DNA of 64,000 bases from Amycolatopsis orientalis DSM 43388. GTDB lineage: Bacteria; Actinomycetota; Actinomycetes; Mycobacteriales; Pseudonocardiaceae. The position numbers and the translations under genes were made by a program. Every line of letters starts with the position of its first letter. Position 1 is the first letter of the stretch. The notes beneath the pieces are model-generated. The model saw only the letters and a program-made list of their open reading frames with translations, was not told where the DNA came from and did no database searches. The stretch is taken from positions 18,521-82,520 of the forward strand of contig NZ_ASXG01000180.1 of assembly GCF_000411975.1 (NCBI RefSeq). Direction: 5' to 3'. Below are positions 17,636-26,139 of this stretch, one piece after another.

Positions 17636-20600
17636 GTGATTGGTCACTGGATCGATCTCGGCCCGGTTTTGTCGGTGCCCTGTGCGAAGCTTCGGCACGT
17701 GGTGGGAGAGCGAGGACGGAGGCTGCTGGACCGGGTCACGGCGGGGATCCCGGCGCACGAGAATCCGGTGACGCACGTGTCGCGGCTGCCCGAGCGCGCG
17801 GCCCGGTACGAGCCGTGGCCGGAGTGGGCGGAGCCGTCGGTGGTGGCCGCGTTCCGCGCGGCCGGAGTGGAAAAACCGTGGCGGCACCAGGTCGAGGCGG
17901 CTTCGCTGGCTCAGGCGGGCACGCACGTCGTGGTGTCCACCGGCACCGCGTCGGGGAAGTCGCTGGCGTATCAGCTGCCGGTGCTCAGCGCGCTCGCCAC
18001 GGACACGCGGGCCACCGCGCTGTACCTCTCGCCGACGAAGGCGCTCGGCGCCGACCAGCTGCGCGCGGTGTCCTCTTTGGACGTCGCGGGCGTGCGTGCG
18101 GCGGCGTTCGACGGCGACACCCCGATGACAGAGCGCGACTGGGTGCGCGCGCACGCGAACTGGGTGTTCAGCAATCCCGACATGCTCCATCGCGGCATCC
18201 TTTCGGCGCACTCCCGATGGACACAGTTCTTCCGCCGGTTGCGGTACGTCGTGGTCGACGAATGCCACAGCTATCGCGGCGTGTTCGGCTCGCACGTCGC
18301 GTTGTTGCTGCGTCGGCTGCGCCGGGTGGCGGAGCACTACGGCGCTTCACCGGTGTTCGTGCTGGCTTCGGCGACCACCGCTTCGCCCGCGTCCTTCGCT
18401 TCGCGGCTCACCGGCGTGGAGTGCGTTGCGATCACCGATGACGCTTCGCCGCGCGGGGCGCGCACGGTCGCGCTGTGGGAACCGCCGCTGCTCGATGAAC
18501 TGACCGGGGAGAACGGCGCGCCCGTCCGCCGTCCGGCTGGGGTCGAGACAGCGCGAATTCTCACCGAACTGGTCGTCGAAGGCGCTCGGACGCTGGCTTT
18601 CGTCCGCTCCCGCCGCGGTGCCGAACTGACCGCGCTGGGTGCCCGCCGACTTCTGTCCGAAGTGGACCCTCGACTGGCGGATACCGTTGCCGCGTACCGA
18701 TCCGGCTATCTCCCGGAGGAGCGCCGCGCCCTGGAGCAGGCTCTGCTTTCGGGTCGGCTGCTGGGTGTCGCGACCACCAATGCCTTGGAGCTGGGCGTCG
18801 ACATCGCCGGCCTGGACGCCGTGGTGCTGGCTGGCTATCCCGGCACCCTCGCGTCGTTCTGGCAGCAATCCGGCCGCGCCGGCCGGTCGGGCGACGAGGC
18901 GCTGGTGGTGTTCGTCGCCCGAGACGATCCGCTCGACACCTACCTGGTGCACCACCCGGCCGCACTGCTGGAACGCCCGGTGGAAACGGCGGTGCTGGAC
19001 CCGACGAACCCTTATGTGCTGGGTCCGCAGCTCGCGTGCGCCGTCGCGGAGTTGCCGCTCACCGAACCGGAGCTGGAAACCTTCGGCGGCGAAGCGGCCC
19101 GCGCGGTGCTGGCGGACCTGGCCGAGGAGAAGCTGCTGCGCCGCCGTTCCAGCGGCTGGTACTGGACTTCGCGCGACCGGCCACACGGGGAAGTCGGCAT
19201 CCGCGGCTCAGGCGGCGACCAAATCGCAGTGGTCGAAGCGGACTCGGGCCGAATGCTGGGCACCGTCGACCCGGGCTCGGCGTGCTACTCCGTCCATCCC
19301 GGCGCGGTGTATTTGCACCAGGGGTCGTCGTATGTCGTCGACGAGCTGGACCTGGAGACGGGTCTGGCGTTGGTGCACGCGGAGGATCCGGACTGGACGA
19401 CTTCGCCGCGCGAGATCGTGGACATCTCGGTGCTGTCGACGGAAGAACAATGCCGCCACGGCGGGGTGACCGTATGCCTGGGCGAGGTCGCGGTGACGTC
19501 ACAGGTAGTGGGGTACCTCCGGCGGCGGCCGTCGGGTGAGGTGCTGGACCATACGCCGCTCGACCTGCCGGAACAGAGCCTCCGCACGAGAGCGGTGTGG
19601 TACACGATTTCGGGTGAGCTGCTGGAGTCTCCGGCCGGGGTTGGCCGGGGTTCGGCGGCCCGAGGGTCGGTGACTGGGAGCGGTGGCGGGGTCGGGCCGA
19701 CGATCGCCGAGCCGGATGGCGAACTGGCCGGGAACACGTCGCCCACCGGGAACCTCGGCGGATCGGCTACGGATTGGATGGTTGGCGAACCGGCGGGGCC
19801 TGCGGATGCGTCTCCCGCCGCTGGGAGAACCGAAAGGGCTGCCCCGGAGCCAGCGGCCGACCGTGTAGCTGGACAACCGGCGAGCGCTCGGAATGCATCG
19901 TCAGCCCCCGGGGGAACCGAAGGAGCCGCCGCGCGGTCAGCGGCCGATCGCGCGACTGGCGAACCGGCGAGAAGCGAAGGCGCTTCGTCTGTTGCCGGGG
20001 GAATCGGGGCCGCTGCCCAGTCACCAACGAACCGGGCAACTGGGCTCCCGGCGGCTGGGAACATGTCCCAAGCCGCCGGGGGAACGCGATTGGCCACTGC
20101 GGAGTCAGCGGCCGATCGCGCGGCTGGTGAACCGGTGGGGACCGGGGGTGCCTCGTCGGTTGTCGGGGGAACCGGCGAAGTTTCGGGTGATCCGGCGGCT
20201 GGGCGGAGGCCCGGGATCGGTGGTGCGGTGGGACCGGTGGGGACCGGGGGTGCTGGCAGGGCACCGGGGGGCGCCGGGTTGATTCCGGCGCGCGTCCCCG
20301 GTGCCCTGCATGCCGCCGAGCACGCGGCGATCGGCCTGCTACCGCTGTTCGCTACGTGCGACCGCTGGGACATCGGCGGGGTGTCTACCGCGTGGCACGA
20401 GGACACCGGGGAGGCGACGGTGTTCGTGCACGATGGGCATCCCGGGGGTGCGGGTTTTGCCGACCGCGGTTATGCCGCGATTGTCCCGTGGCTGGCCGCT
20501 ACGCGGGAGGCGATCGTCTCCTGCGAGTGCCCGACCGGCTGCCCGTCCTGCGTCCAGTCGCCGAAGTGCGGGAACGGCAACGATCCGCTGGACAAGGCGG

Positions 20601-20677
20601 GGGCGGTGGCCGTACTGGGGGCCGTGCTCGGGGCGTTGCGTCAGCACGGGGAACAGTGCGGCCACGGTGGAACGTGA
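17636..20677 (+). CDS. DEAD/DEAH-box helicase with DUF1998-type zinc domain and repeat insertion
   Basis: Superfamily 2 helicase of the YprA/MrfA type (Rv3649-like). Walker A STGTASGKS is at about residue 100, the DEAH-like box is DECH (about 206), the SAT motif is LASATT (about 245), and the second RecA domain has the QQSGRAGRSGD motif (about 410). A four-Cys module CECPTGCPSCVQSPKC near residues 960-975 is the C-terminal zinc-binding domain. Relatives are about 780 residues; this one has 1013 because residues about 668-882 are an insertion of Ala/Gly/Glu-rich repeats. GTG 17636 is the longest start; GTG 17702 (VGERGRRLLDR) matches relatives better. Confidence 0.9.
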   Translation: MIGHWIDLGPVLSVPCAKLRHVVGERGRRLLDRVTAGIPAHENPVTHVSRLPERAARYEPWPEWAEPSVVAAFRAAGVEKPWRHQVEAASLAQAGTHVVVSTGTASGKSLAYQLPVLSALATDTRATALYLSPTKALGADQLRAVSSLDVAGVRAAAFDGDTPMTERDWVRAHANWVFSNPDMLHRGILSAHSRWTQFFRRLRYVVVDECHSYRGVFGSHVALLLRRLRRVAEHYGASPVFVLASATTASPASFASRLTGVECVAITDDASPRGARTVALWEPPLLDELTGENGAPVRRPAGVETARILTELVVEGARTLAFVRSRRGAELTALGARRLLSEVDPRLADTVAAYRSGYLPEERRALEQALLSGRLLGVATTNALELGVDIAGLDAVVLAGYPGTLASFWQQSGRAGRSGDEALVVFVARDDPLDTYLVHHPAALLERPVETAVLDPTNPYVLGPQLACAVAELPLTEPELETFGGEAARAVLADLAEEKLLRRRSSGWYWTSRDRPHGEVGIRGSGGDQIAVVEADSGRMLGTVDPGSACYSVHPGAVYLHQGSSYVVDELDLETGLALVHAEDPDWTTSPREIVDISVLSTEEQCRHGGVTVCLGEVAVTSQVVGYLRRRPSGEVLDHTPLDLPEQSLRTRAVWYTISGELLESPAGVGRGSAARGSVTGSGGGVGPTIAEPDGELAGNTSPTGNLGGSATDWMVGEPAGPADASPAAGRTERAAPEPAADRVAGQPASARNASSAPGGTEGAAARSAADRATGEPARSEGASSVAGGIGAAAQSPTNRATGLPAAGNMSQAAGGTRLATAESAADRAAGEPVGTGGASSVVGGTGEVSGDPAAGRRPGIGGAVGPVGTGGAGRAPGGAGLIPARVPGALHAAEHAAIGLLPLFATCDRWDIGGVSTAWHEDTGEATVFVHDGHPGGAGFADRGYAAIVPWLAATREAIVSCECPTGCPSCVQSPKCGNGNDPLDKAGAVAVLGAVLGALRQHGEQCGHGGT
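19790..20200 (+). repeat. In-frame 27-29-codon repeats inside the helicase
   Basis: Units of about 81-87 bp recur with CAG(C/T)... anchors at 19851, 19938, 20018 and 20106. At protein level each unit reads roughly SAADRATGEPxxxxxASSVAGG followed by a short linker, so the frame is kept through four to five copies. The insertion falls between the helicase core and the zinc domain. Confidence 0.75.
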
Positions 20678-20723
20678 AAACTTTCTTCGGTTGTCGCGGG
20701 CTGCCTGCCGGGATGGGACCGGA

Positions 20724-21344
20724 TCAGGCGGCGGTGCTCTCGACCAGCATCGGGGTGTGCTCGTCGGCGAGGGCGCGGACCAGCACGTCCTGCACCTCGG
20801 CGGCGGGCGGCAACTGCCAGCCGCACACCTCCGGCTTCACGCGCCAGTGCACGACCCCGTGCTGGAACGGCGACGGCGGCAGCGGGATGTAGCTGTCCTT
20901 GCCGTGCCACTGCACGGAAATCCGCTCGGCGAGTTCGGCGGGCAGGTGGGCGGAGGGCGAGGTGAGGAACAGCCACCGGCCGTTCGGCATCGCGGCGATC
21001 GGGGCCGGGTGCCCGACGGAACGCAGCAGCCGCGCGGCGCGCTTGCCCAGTTCCTGGTCCACCTCGACCGCGTCGAGCACGGTGCCGGTCGCCACGAGCA
21101 GGCTGTGCGTGCGGTCGCTGAACCAGCTGGCGACCTCGTGGGCGTGCGAACCGACCAGCTCACGCCAGTCGTCGCGCACCGGCACCGGCCGGCGCCAGGT
21201 CAGGTCGTCCCCCTCCGCGGTGATCGGTTCCGGGGTCGCCCCCGGAAGCACCGGCCAGCCGCGCCAGGCGAGACCGATCGCCTCCGCACGCAGTTCGATG
21301 CGGAAGGCGTTCCGCCAGCTGTCCGGCCAATTCGCGTCCAACAT
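20724..21344 (-). CDS. Prim-Pol-like (bifunctional DNA primase/polymerase N-domain) protein
   Basis: 206 residues from ATG 21344, with GCAGGAAAG 3 bases upstream. It follows the pattern of the short actinobacterial proteins related to the archaeo-eukaryotic primase/polymerase domain: ALxxAxxGWPVLPG-type start (about residues 25-32), a strand ending in AVEVDQELG where active enzymes carry the DxD/E metal motif (about 108-116), and the LFLTSP then HGKDSYIPLPPS block (about 143-175). The first acidic position is uncertain, so activity may be lost. No helicase or phage gene accompanies it. Converges on the large helicase with a 46-bp gap. Confidence 0.6.
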   Translation of the reverse strand: MLDANWPDSWRNAFRIELRAEAIGLAWRGWPVLPGATPEPITAEGDDLTWRRPVPVRDDWRELVGSHAHEVASWFSDRTHSLLVATGTVLDAVEVDQELGKRAARLLRSVGHPAPIAAMPNGRWLFLTSPSAHLPAELAERISVQWHGKDSYIPLPPSPFQHGVVHWRVKPEVCGWQLPPAAEVQDVLVRALADEHTPMLVESTAA

Positions 21345-22538
21345 TGCTTTCCTGCCTTCGAGGTCCGGTTTTCGCGCCGTCCGGGTCGGGGCCGTGGTGG
21401 CGCACGTCTCACTAAACGGCAAGTTGCACATTGCCGGGAAGACTCCACGCGACAACCGGCCGTTACCGAGCGATGAACGCCCCGTAGCCCACTGTCCGGC
21501 CGATAACCAGGTGCCGATCACCGGCCGCTGACCCCGCCGGACTGCCCGCGAGAACGGGCCCACCACGGGATTCGACACTTTCCCGCCTTTTCGCGCCCGT
21601 CCTGAGGTATCCCCCTGCGCAGCCCGCTGACCTGCGGATTCGACCGCTCAGCGCGCGCCAGCGACCGCTGCTCGTGTCCTTCGCCACTCGTCGCCGACGC
21701 CGGAAAGGTCCGAACGGGCCGGGGTTTCCGGCGACTGATCACCGGTCCGGCTCGCCGCCCGACGAGCGGTTCCGGCGGGCCGCCGGAACGCCGTCGAGCA
21801 CGGTGCGCGATGACGAACGGGAGGGGTGTACGGGGCGGTTGGCAGGTTGCAACTCCCTACGGTTGGGGCGAGCGGGCGGGGCAGTCTTGGCCGAGCAGGC
21901 TGGTCTCTGCCTCCGCGGCCGTACAGCGGGCTGCTGCGGCCGACCGCAGCGGGCGCAGCTCCGGCTAGCGGGAGTCGCACCGTGCCCGAGCGGGGCAGCC
22001 TGGCCGGTCGCCCGGCACGCCGACGTGCCTCGCATCCGTCCGAGGAACCAACGCCCAAGTCGCTGCGCCTGGCGACCCGGCCACGGCAGCACCGACTCTC
22101 GTGACTGCTGCTGGGCCACGACCGGTGCAGCACCGGACCAGCGGCGCGGCCCGGCGACCTGGCCACGGCAGCACCGACTCCGAAGACTGCTGCTCGACCA
22201 AAACCAGTGCAGCGCAGGACTAGCAGCGGAGCCCGCACCCCGGCATAGGCAGCACGGATTTTGAAACCGGATCCTGGCCAGCATCGGTGTTTACGCAGGC
22301 AGCCAGTCACGGAACGCGGCGACTCGGTCGAGGTAGCGCCGACCCTCGACGCGGATACCTGGCCAATATCGGTGCCGAGTACGGCGACTCGCTCGGGACA
22401 GCGCTGCGCCGAGCGGAGCCGTTGAACCAGCGTCAGGGCTGGCGGCTAGTCGCGGAGCCCGCCGGGGCGAGACAGTGCCGCCCTTCGACACTGCGGTCGG
22501 GCAGCGCCGGTGTGCGCGGCCGTCTGGGGCAGCTCCGG
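21345..22538. other. 1.2-kb gene-free region with short tandem repeats
   Basis: No credible gene. Frames are Arg/Pro/Ala-rich and lack ribosome sites. It contains the upstream region of the Prim-Pol-like gene, an 82-bp tandem duplication (22071-22234) and a degenerate continuation to about 22390. A minus-strand frame ending at 22291 finishes with a protein-like stretch (GRRYLDRVAAFRDWLPA), which could be the end of a decayed gene, but nothing upstream of it supports that. Confidence 0.6.
22071..22234. repeat. 82-bp tandem duplication
   Basis: Copy 1 (22071-22152) and copy 2 (22153-22234) both start GGCGACC(C/T)GGCCACGGCAGC and both contain GACTGCTGCT and a CCAGTGCAGC/CCGGTGCAGC block at the same offset. 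They are head to tail with no gap. A weaker third copy may begin near 22240. Confidence 0.8.
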
Positions 22539-22901
22539 TTAGGGAGGCAGGTCGACCGGACCGGCGCGGGCTTTTGCGGTTGGGGGTGGCAGGCCGGGGA
22601 TTGGGGTGGTGGCGGCGCGCACTTCGATGAAAGCGTCGCGGTTGTGCCAGCGGCAGCTGGTCAGCAGTGTGTGTTCGTGGTCGGCGACCTCCTTGGCTCG
22701 GGCGCAGGCGATGGTCGGTCCGGCGGCGGCGTGGGCTGCTGCGGCCAGTGCACCCAGGTCGGCAGCGGCTTCGGTGCGGTGGCGGGCAGTGATGGCCGCG
22801 GCTAGCCACCACACCAGGACTGTTAGGCCGATCAGCGTCGTCGCGGCTAAGGCGGTCCAGATCGTGGCTACGCCGGCATCGGCTGGCTCTTTTCGGCTCA
22901 T
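22539..22901 (-). CDS. TadE-like pilus-assembly protein (Rv3654c type)
   Basis: 120 residues from ATG 22901. The short basic start (MSRKEPADAG) is followed by ATIWTALAATTLIGLTVLVWWL, a type IV-prepilin-like transmembrane helix, then AADLGALAAAA, the alpha-helical spine seen in TadE-like pseudopilins. Last gene of the tad operon; its start overlaps the stop of the preceding TadE gene by four bases. In mycobacteria this is Rv3654c, the end of the Rv3654c-Rv3660c unit. Confidence 0.85.
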   Translation of the reverse strand: MSRKEPADAGVATIWTALAATTLIGLTVLVWWLAAAITARHRTEAAADLGALAAAAHAAAGPTIACARAKEVADHEHTLLTSCRWHNRDAFIEVRAATTPIPGLPPPTAKARAGPVDLPP

Positions 22902-23236
22902 GGGGTTGGGCCCGGTTCGACGATGGCGTAAGCGGTTGCGCTCAGATGCAGTACGGACAGGGCTTCGGTGGTCACTTCGGCGGTGAGGCCGTCGCCGGTG
23001 CGGTGGATGGTGAGGTGGGCACCGTGCGGGGCAATGGTTTGGACCACTGCATCGGCGGCTCCGGGCTGTCCGGCCGCGGCGAGACGGGCGGCCTCGCGGG
23101 CGGCGTCCAGGCATCGGAGGTGTCCGGCGATCGCGCTGGTGCCGGCGAGCAGGAGCGCCAGCACGGCGGTCAGCGCGCCCAAGCACAGGGCGGCTTCTAC
23201 CGTCACGAATCCCCCGTCCCGGCGACGGCTGGTCAT
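22898..23236 (-). CDS. TadE-family pseudopilin (Rv3655c type)
   Basis: 112 residues from ATG 23236. The start MTSRRRDGGFVTVEAALCLG has the prepilin-peptidase-like GGFVTVEAA motif with the conserved Glu five residues after the glycine, followed by a hydrophobic helix. The rest is soluble and exposed outside the membrane. Its ATG shares one base with the TGA stop of the pilin gene (TGATG), which indicates translational coupling, and it overlaps the next gene by four bases. Confidence 0.88.
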   Translation of the reverse strand: MTSRRRDGGFVTVEAALCLGALTAVLALLLAGTSAIAGHLRCLDAAREAARLAAAGQPGAADAVVQTIAPHGAHLTIHRTGDGLTAEVTTEALSVLHLSATAYAIVEPGPTP

Positions 23237-23400
23237 CAGGTGGCCACCGTCAGGGCTTTTTGCACCAAGCCGGCCAGCGTTGCGGAGACCGAATCTCCGC
23301 TGAGCAGCACGTAGAGCGCCACGGCGAACGCGGCCGCGGCTACGGTGCCGATGGCGTATTCGGCGGTGGTGGTGCCCTCGTCTCCGGGCAAGAACCGCAT
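23236..23400 (-). CDS. Flp-type pilin (DUF4244 family)
   Basis: 54 residues from ATG 23400. The sequence begins MRFLPGDEGTTTAEYAIGT: a prepilin leader ending in Gly, then the TTAEYA motif with the Glu typical of Flp pilins, and a single hydrophobic helix to the end. This is the structural subunit of the predicted Tad pilus. It lies between TadC (stop 23431) and TadE, overlapping the latter by one base. It corresponds to Rv3656c. The gene is very short and easy to miss. Confidence 0.9.
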   Translation of the reverse strand: MRFLPGDEGTTTAEYAIGTVAAAAFAVALYVLLSGDSVSATLAGLVQKALTVAT

Positions 23401-23430
23401 GGTCGATCTTCCTTTCTGTCGGGGATGGGT

Positions 23431-24126
23431 TCACAACAGGCCGCCGATTCGCCCGGCCAGGCCGAGCACCACCGGCAGCACGCCGAGGGCGAAGAACGCG
23501 GGCAGGAAGCACAGCCCTACCGGCAGGGCCAGGGCGACCCCGGCGCGTTCGGCGCGTTCTTCGGCTTCGACGCCCAGTCCGTCGCGGATGCGGCGGGCCA
23601 GGTCGGCCGCGGTCGAGGCGAGGGCTGCCCCGGACCGCGCGGTTCGGGTGGCCGCGACTGCCAGCTCGGCGAAGCCTGGCCGGGCTCGAATCGGTGCCCA
23701 GGAGGGAGCGGGGTCCGCGCCCAGGGCTAGCAGGTTTGCTGTTGCGTGCAGGGCGTTTCCGGTAGCCGGCGGTGCGCCGGGTGCGACCGCCTCCAGCGCG
23801 GTGGGGACTGGCATTCCGGCGCGCAGGCAGGCGGCGAGCAGGTCCAGGACCGAGGCGGAGCGGAGTCGTTCCGAGACGTCGTCTGGATTCCGCGGGTGGC
23901 GGGATCGACGCAGGAGCCACCAGGCACCGGCGCACGCGGCTAGTCCTACGGGGATTCCGGCAAGGACGGTGGCGGACAGGCCTGCGACGATCGCGGCGGC
24001 GGGGTGCCAGACCTCCGGGCGCAAGGTGCGGCGTGGACGTTTGGGACGGGCAAGGTGACGGGGTGGCGCGGTGCTCGGCCAGAGCAGCAGCGCGGTGGCG
24101 GTGAGGGCGAGGCTCAGTGCGGTCAT
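23431..24126 (-). CDS. TadC-type pilus inner-membrane protein
   Basis: 231 residues from ATG 24126. Hydrophobic helices at residues about 3-18, 43-72, then a soluble cytoplasmic GspF-like domain (LDLLAACLRAGMPVPTALEAVA, about 95-115; AELAVAATRTARSGAALASTAADLA, about 150-175) and a C-terminal pair of helices. This is the T2SSF layout of TadC/GspF platform proteins. It overlaps TadB by four bases. Rv3657c type. Confidence 0.88.
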   Translation of the reverse strand: MTALSLALTATALLLWPSTAPPRHLARPKRPRRTLRPEVWHPAAAIVAGLSATVLAGIPVGLAACAGAWWLLRRSRHPRNPDDVSERLRSASVLDLLAACLRAGMPVPTALEAVAPGAPPATGNALHATANLLALGADPAPSWAPIRARPGFAELAVAATRTARSGAALASTAADLARRIRDGLGVEAEERAERAGVALALPVGLCFLPAFFALGVLPVVLGLAGRIGGLL

Positions 24127-24869
24127 GGGGCGGCCCGGCGGTTGGTCAGGGCTCTGGACCAGGCGGTGCCTGCCCACAGCAAGGCCGCGCCCAATACCAG
24201 GAATGCTTGTCCGATCAGGGTTTCGGCGAGGACGGCGAGCGGGTTGGCTCCGATGAGCTGCCCCATGGCCAGGCAGCCGACGGGCAGCACGGTGAGCACT
24301 ATCGCGCTCATCCGCGGGCCAGCCATCTTGGCGCGCAGCCGACGAGTGAAGGCGACTTCGGCGTCGACGTCTCGGCGAGCGGCGTCGAGGGCGTCGGCGA
24401 TGGGCAGGCCATGGCGGCGGGCGAGATTCCAGGATTGGGCGACGGCGGGGAGCGCGGGCGACTCCAGGATTCCGTCCAGGCGGGCGGCAGTGGCGAGATT
24501 GTGGAGTTCACCGGCTAACTCGGGGACCGCGTCCGCGGCTGCTTCGGCGGCGGTTACCGGATGGGCGCCGGCGCGGAGTTCGGAGACCATCGTGCGGAGG
24601 ACGGTCGCGGTGCGTTCGGCGCGGGTCAGCGTTTCGGTGGTTTCCCTTCTGCTGTGCCATTCCTGACGGACGGCGAGGGTGAGCAGGGCGGTGGCGATCG
24701 CGGCGCCGATTCCGCCTAGCGGCAGGGCGACGGCGGCTGGGGCCAGCCAGAGGGCCTGGCGGGGTGGGATGGGGAGGCGGAGGCGGGGCGTCGGGAGGAG
24801 GCGGTTGGGTGTGGTGGGCCAGCACAGGATTCCGGTGCCTGCGCAGAGGAACGGCCATGCGGAGATCAA
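24123..24869 (-). CDS. TadB-type pilus inner-membrane protein
   Basis: 248 residues if started at TTG 24869, which has a strong GAGGTG site 5 bases upstream and begins directly with a hydrophobic helix, as TadB proteins do. The alternative GTG 24995 would overlap the ATPase gene by eight bases and has no ribosome site. The central soluble part (LRTMVSELRAGAHPVTAAEAAA; HGLPIADALDAARRDVDAE) is the GspF-like fold; two hydrophobic helices close the protein. Platform partner of TadC. Rv3658c type. Confidence 0.85.
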   Translation of the reverse strand: MISAWPFLCAGTGILCWPTTPNRLLPTPRLRLPIPPRQALWLAPAAVALPLGGIGAAIATALLTLAVRQEWHSRRETTETLTRAERTATVLRTMVSELRAGAHPVTAAEAAADAVPELAGELHNLATAARLDGILESPALPAVAQSWNLARRHGLPIADALDAARRDVDAEVAFTRRLRAKMAGPRMSAIVLTVLPVGCLAMGQLIGANPLAVLAETLIGQAFLVLGAALLWAGTAWSRALTNRRAAP

Positions 24870-24987
24870 CGGGTCACCTCGATGCTGGAGCGGTTGGGCG
24901 ATGGGCTCGGCGTTCTCGCGAAGCGGGTTTCTCCGCGGAAGATGGACGGCGTGTTCTGCCGCAGGCGGAGGGCGGCCGCGCCGGGAG

Positions 24988-26139
24988 CTAGTCACGGGTG
25001 GACGCTGGCGTGGTCAGGGCGGTGAAGAGGGAACGACGGCTCGTCCAATGACCGTCGCGCCAGACGGGGTGTGTTTTTACTTCTCCGTGGTAGCGCTGGA
25101 GTACCGCGACTTCTGTCAGGCGGCGGCCGGTGGCGGTCCGGCGCATGTGGAGGATTACGCGCACTGCCGCGGCTAGCTGGCTGTGCAACGCATCTCGGGG
25201 CAGGCCGCCCAGTGCTGCCAAGGCTTCCAAGCGGGCGGGAGCTTCCGCGGGAGAGTTGGCATGCAGAGTGCAGGCACCGCCGTCGTGGCCGGTGTTCATG
25301 GCGTTCAGCAGGGAGCACACCTCCGCACCCCGGACTTCGCCGACGATCAGGCGGTCTGGACGCATTCGCAGGGCCTGCCGGACCAGCTCTGGAAGTTCCA
25401 CGGCACCGGTTCCTTCGACGTTGGCGGGGCGCGCGACAAGACTGACGAACTGCGGATGGGTGGGATGCAGTTCGCCGGCGTCTTCTACGCAGACGATTCG
25501 TTCGGTCGGCGCTACCGCACTCAGCAGCGCACTCAGGAGCGTCGTCTTTCCGGCACCGGTGCCGCCGGTGATCAAGAAAGCCAAGCGGTGCTTGAGGACC
25601 GCCTGGAGGATCTTCAGTGCGGTTGGGTCGAGCGAGCCTTGCGTATGGAGTGCGGCTAGGTCGTGAGTCACCGGGCGCAGGACGCGCAGGGACAGGCAGG
25701 TGCCGTTCGCCGCGATCGGCGGCAGGACGGCATGTACGCGGATTCGGCCTTGGCGCACAGGGAGCCATCCGTCTACATAGGGCTGGGCGTCGTCGAGGCG
25801 GCGACCGGCGGCTAGGGCCAGGCGTTGCGCTAGACGGCGGACGGCGTCCTCGTCCGGGAAACGGATCGGCGTGCGGACAAGGCCAGTGGGGCCGTCGGTC
25901 CATACCTGATCGGGGGCGGTGACGAGGACGTCGGTGACGCTGTCGTCCTCCAGCAACGGAGCTAACGGGCCCGCGCCTACGAACTCGTCGCGGGCTTCGC
26001 GGACGACGGCTAGTACTGCTTCGTGGCTCAAGGCACCGCCGGCTTCGGCGCGGACGGCTTCGGCTAGCGCGATCGGATCGGTGCCGCGGCTTTCGCCGGC
26101 CAGGCGGTGGCGGACTCGCTCTACGAGGTCGGTGGTCAT
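24988..26139 (-). CDS. TadA-type secretion ATPase
   Basis: 383 residues. VirB11/PulE-family hexameric ATPase powering pilus assembly. Walker A ITGGTGAGKTT is at about residue 192, the Asp box VCVEDAGELHP at about 220, and Walker B RLIVGEVRG at about 263, followed by the conserved MNTGHDGGACTLHAN. ATG 26139 starts immediately after the stop of the CpaE/Ssd gene. Rv3659c type. Confidence 0.95.
   Translation of the reverse strand: MTTDLVERVRHRLAGESRGTDPIALAEAVRAEAGGALSHEAVLAVVREARDEFVGAGPLAPLLEDDSVTDVLVTAPDQVWTDGPTGLVRTPIRFPDEDAVRRLAQRLALAAGRRLDDAQPYVDGWLPVRQGRIRVHAVLPPIAANGTCLSLRVLRPVTHDLAALHTQGSLDPTALKILQAVLKHRLAFLITGGTGAGKTTLLSALLSAVAPTERIVCVEDAGELHPTHPQFVSLVARPANVEGTGAVELPELVRQALRMRPDRLIVGEVRGAEVCSLLNAMNTGHDGGACTLHANSPAEAPARLEALAALGGLPRDALHSQLAAAVRVILHMRRTATGRRLTEVAVLQRYHGEVKTHPVWRDGHWTSRRSLFTALTTPASTRD

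Noticed and set aside
17633..17648. CRP-like site TGTGTGATTGGTCACT at the helicase start
   Set aside because: Matches 8 of 10 consensus positions but covers the GTG start itself, and no link between CRP and this helicase is known; probably chance.
22291..22812. Minus-strand frame ending in a protein-like GRRYLDRVAAFRDWLPA
   Set aside because: The rest is Arg/Pro/His-rich noise overlapping the TadE-like gene. Could be a relic tail, but there is no supporting upstream sequence.
24123..24995. TadB started at GTG 24995
   Set aside because: No ribosome site and overlap with the ATPase gene; TTG 24869 with GAGGTG fits the family start better.
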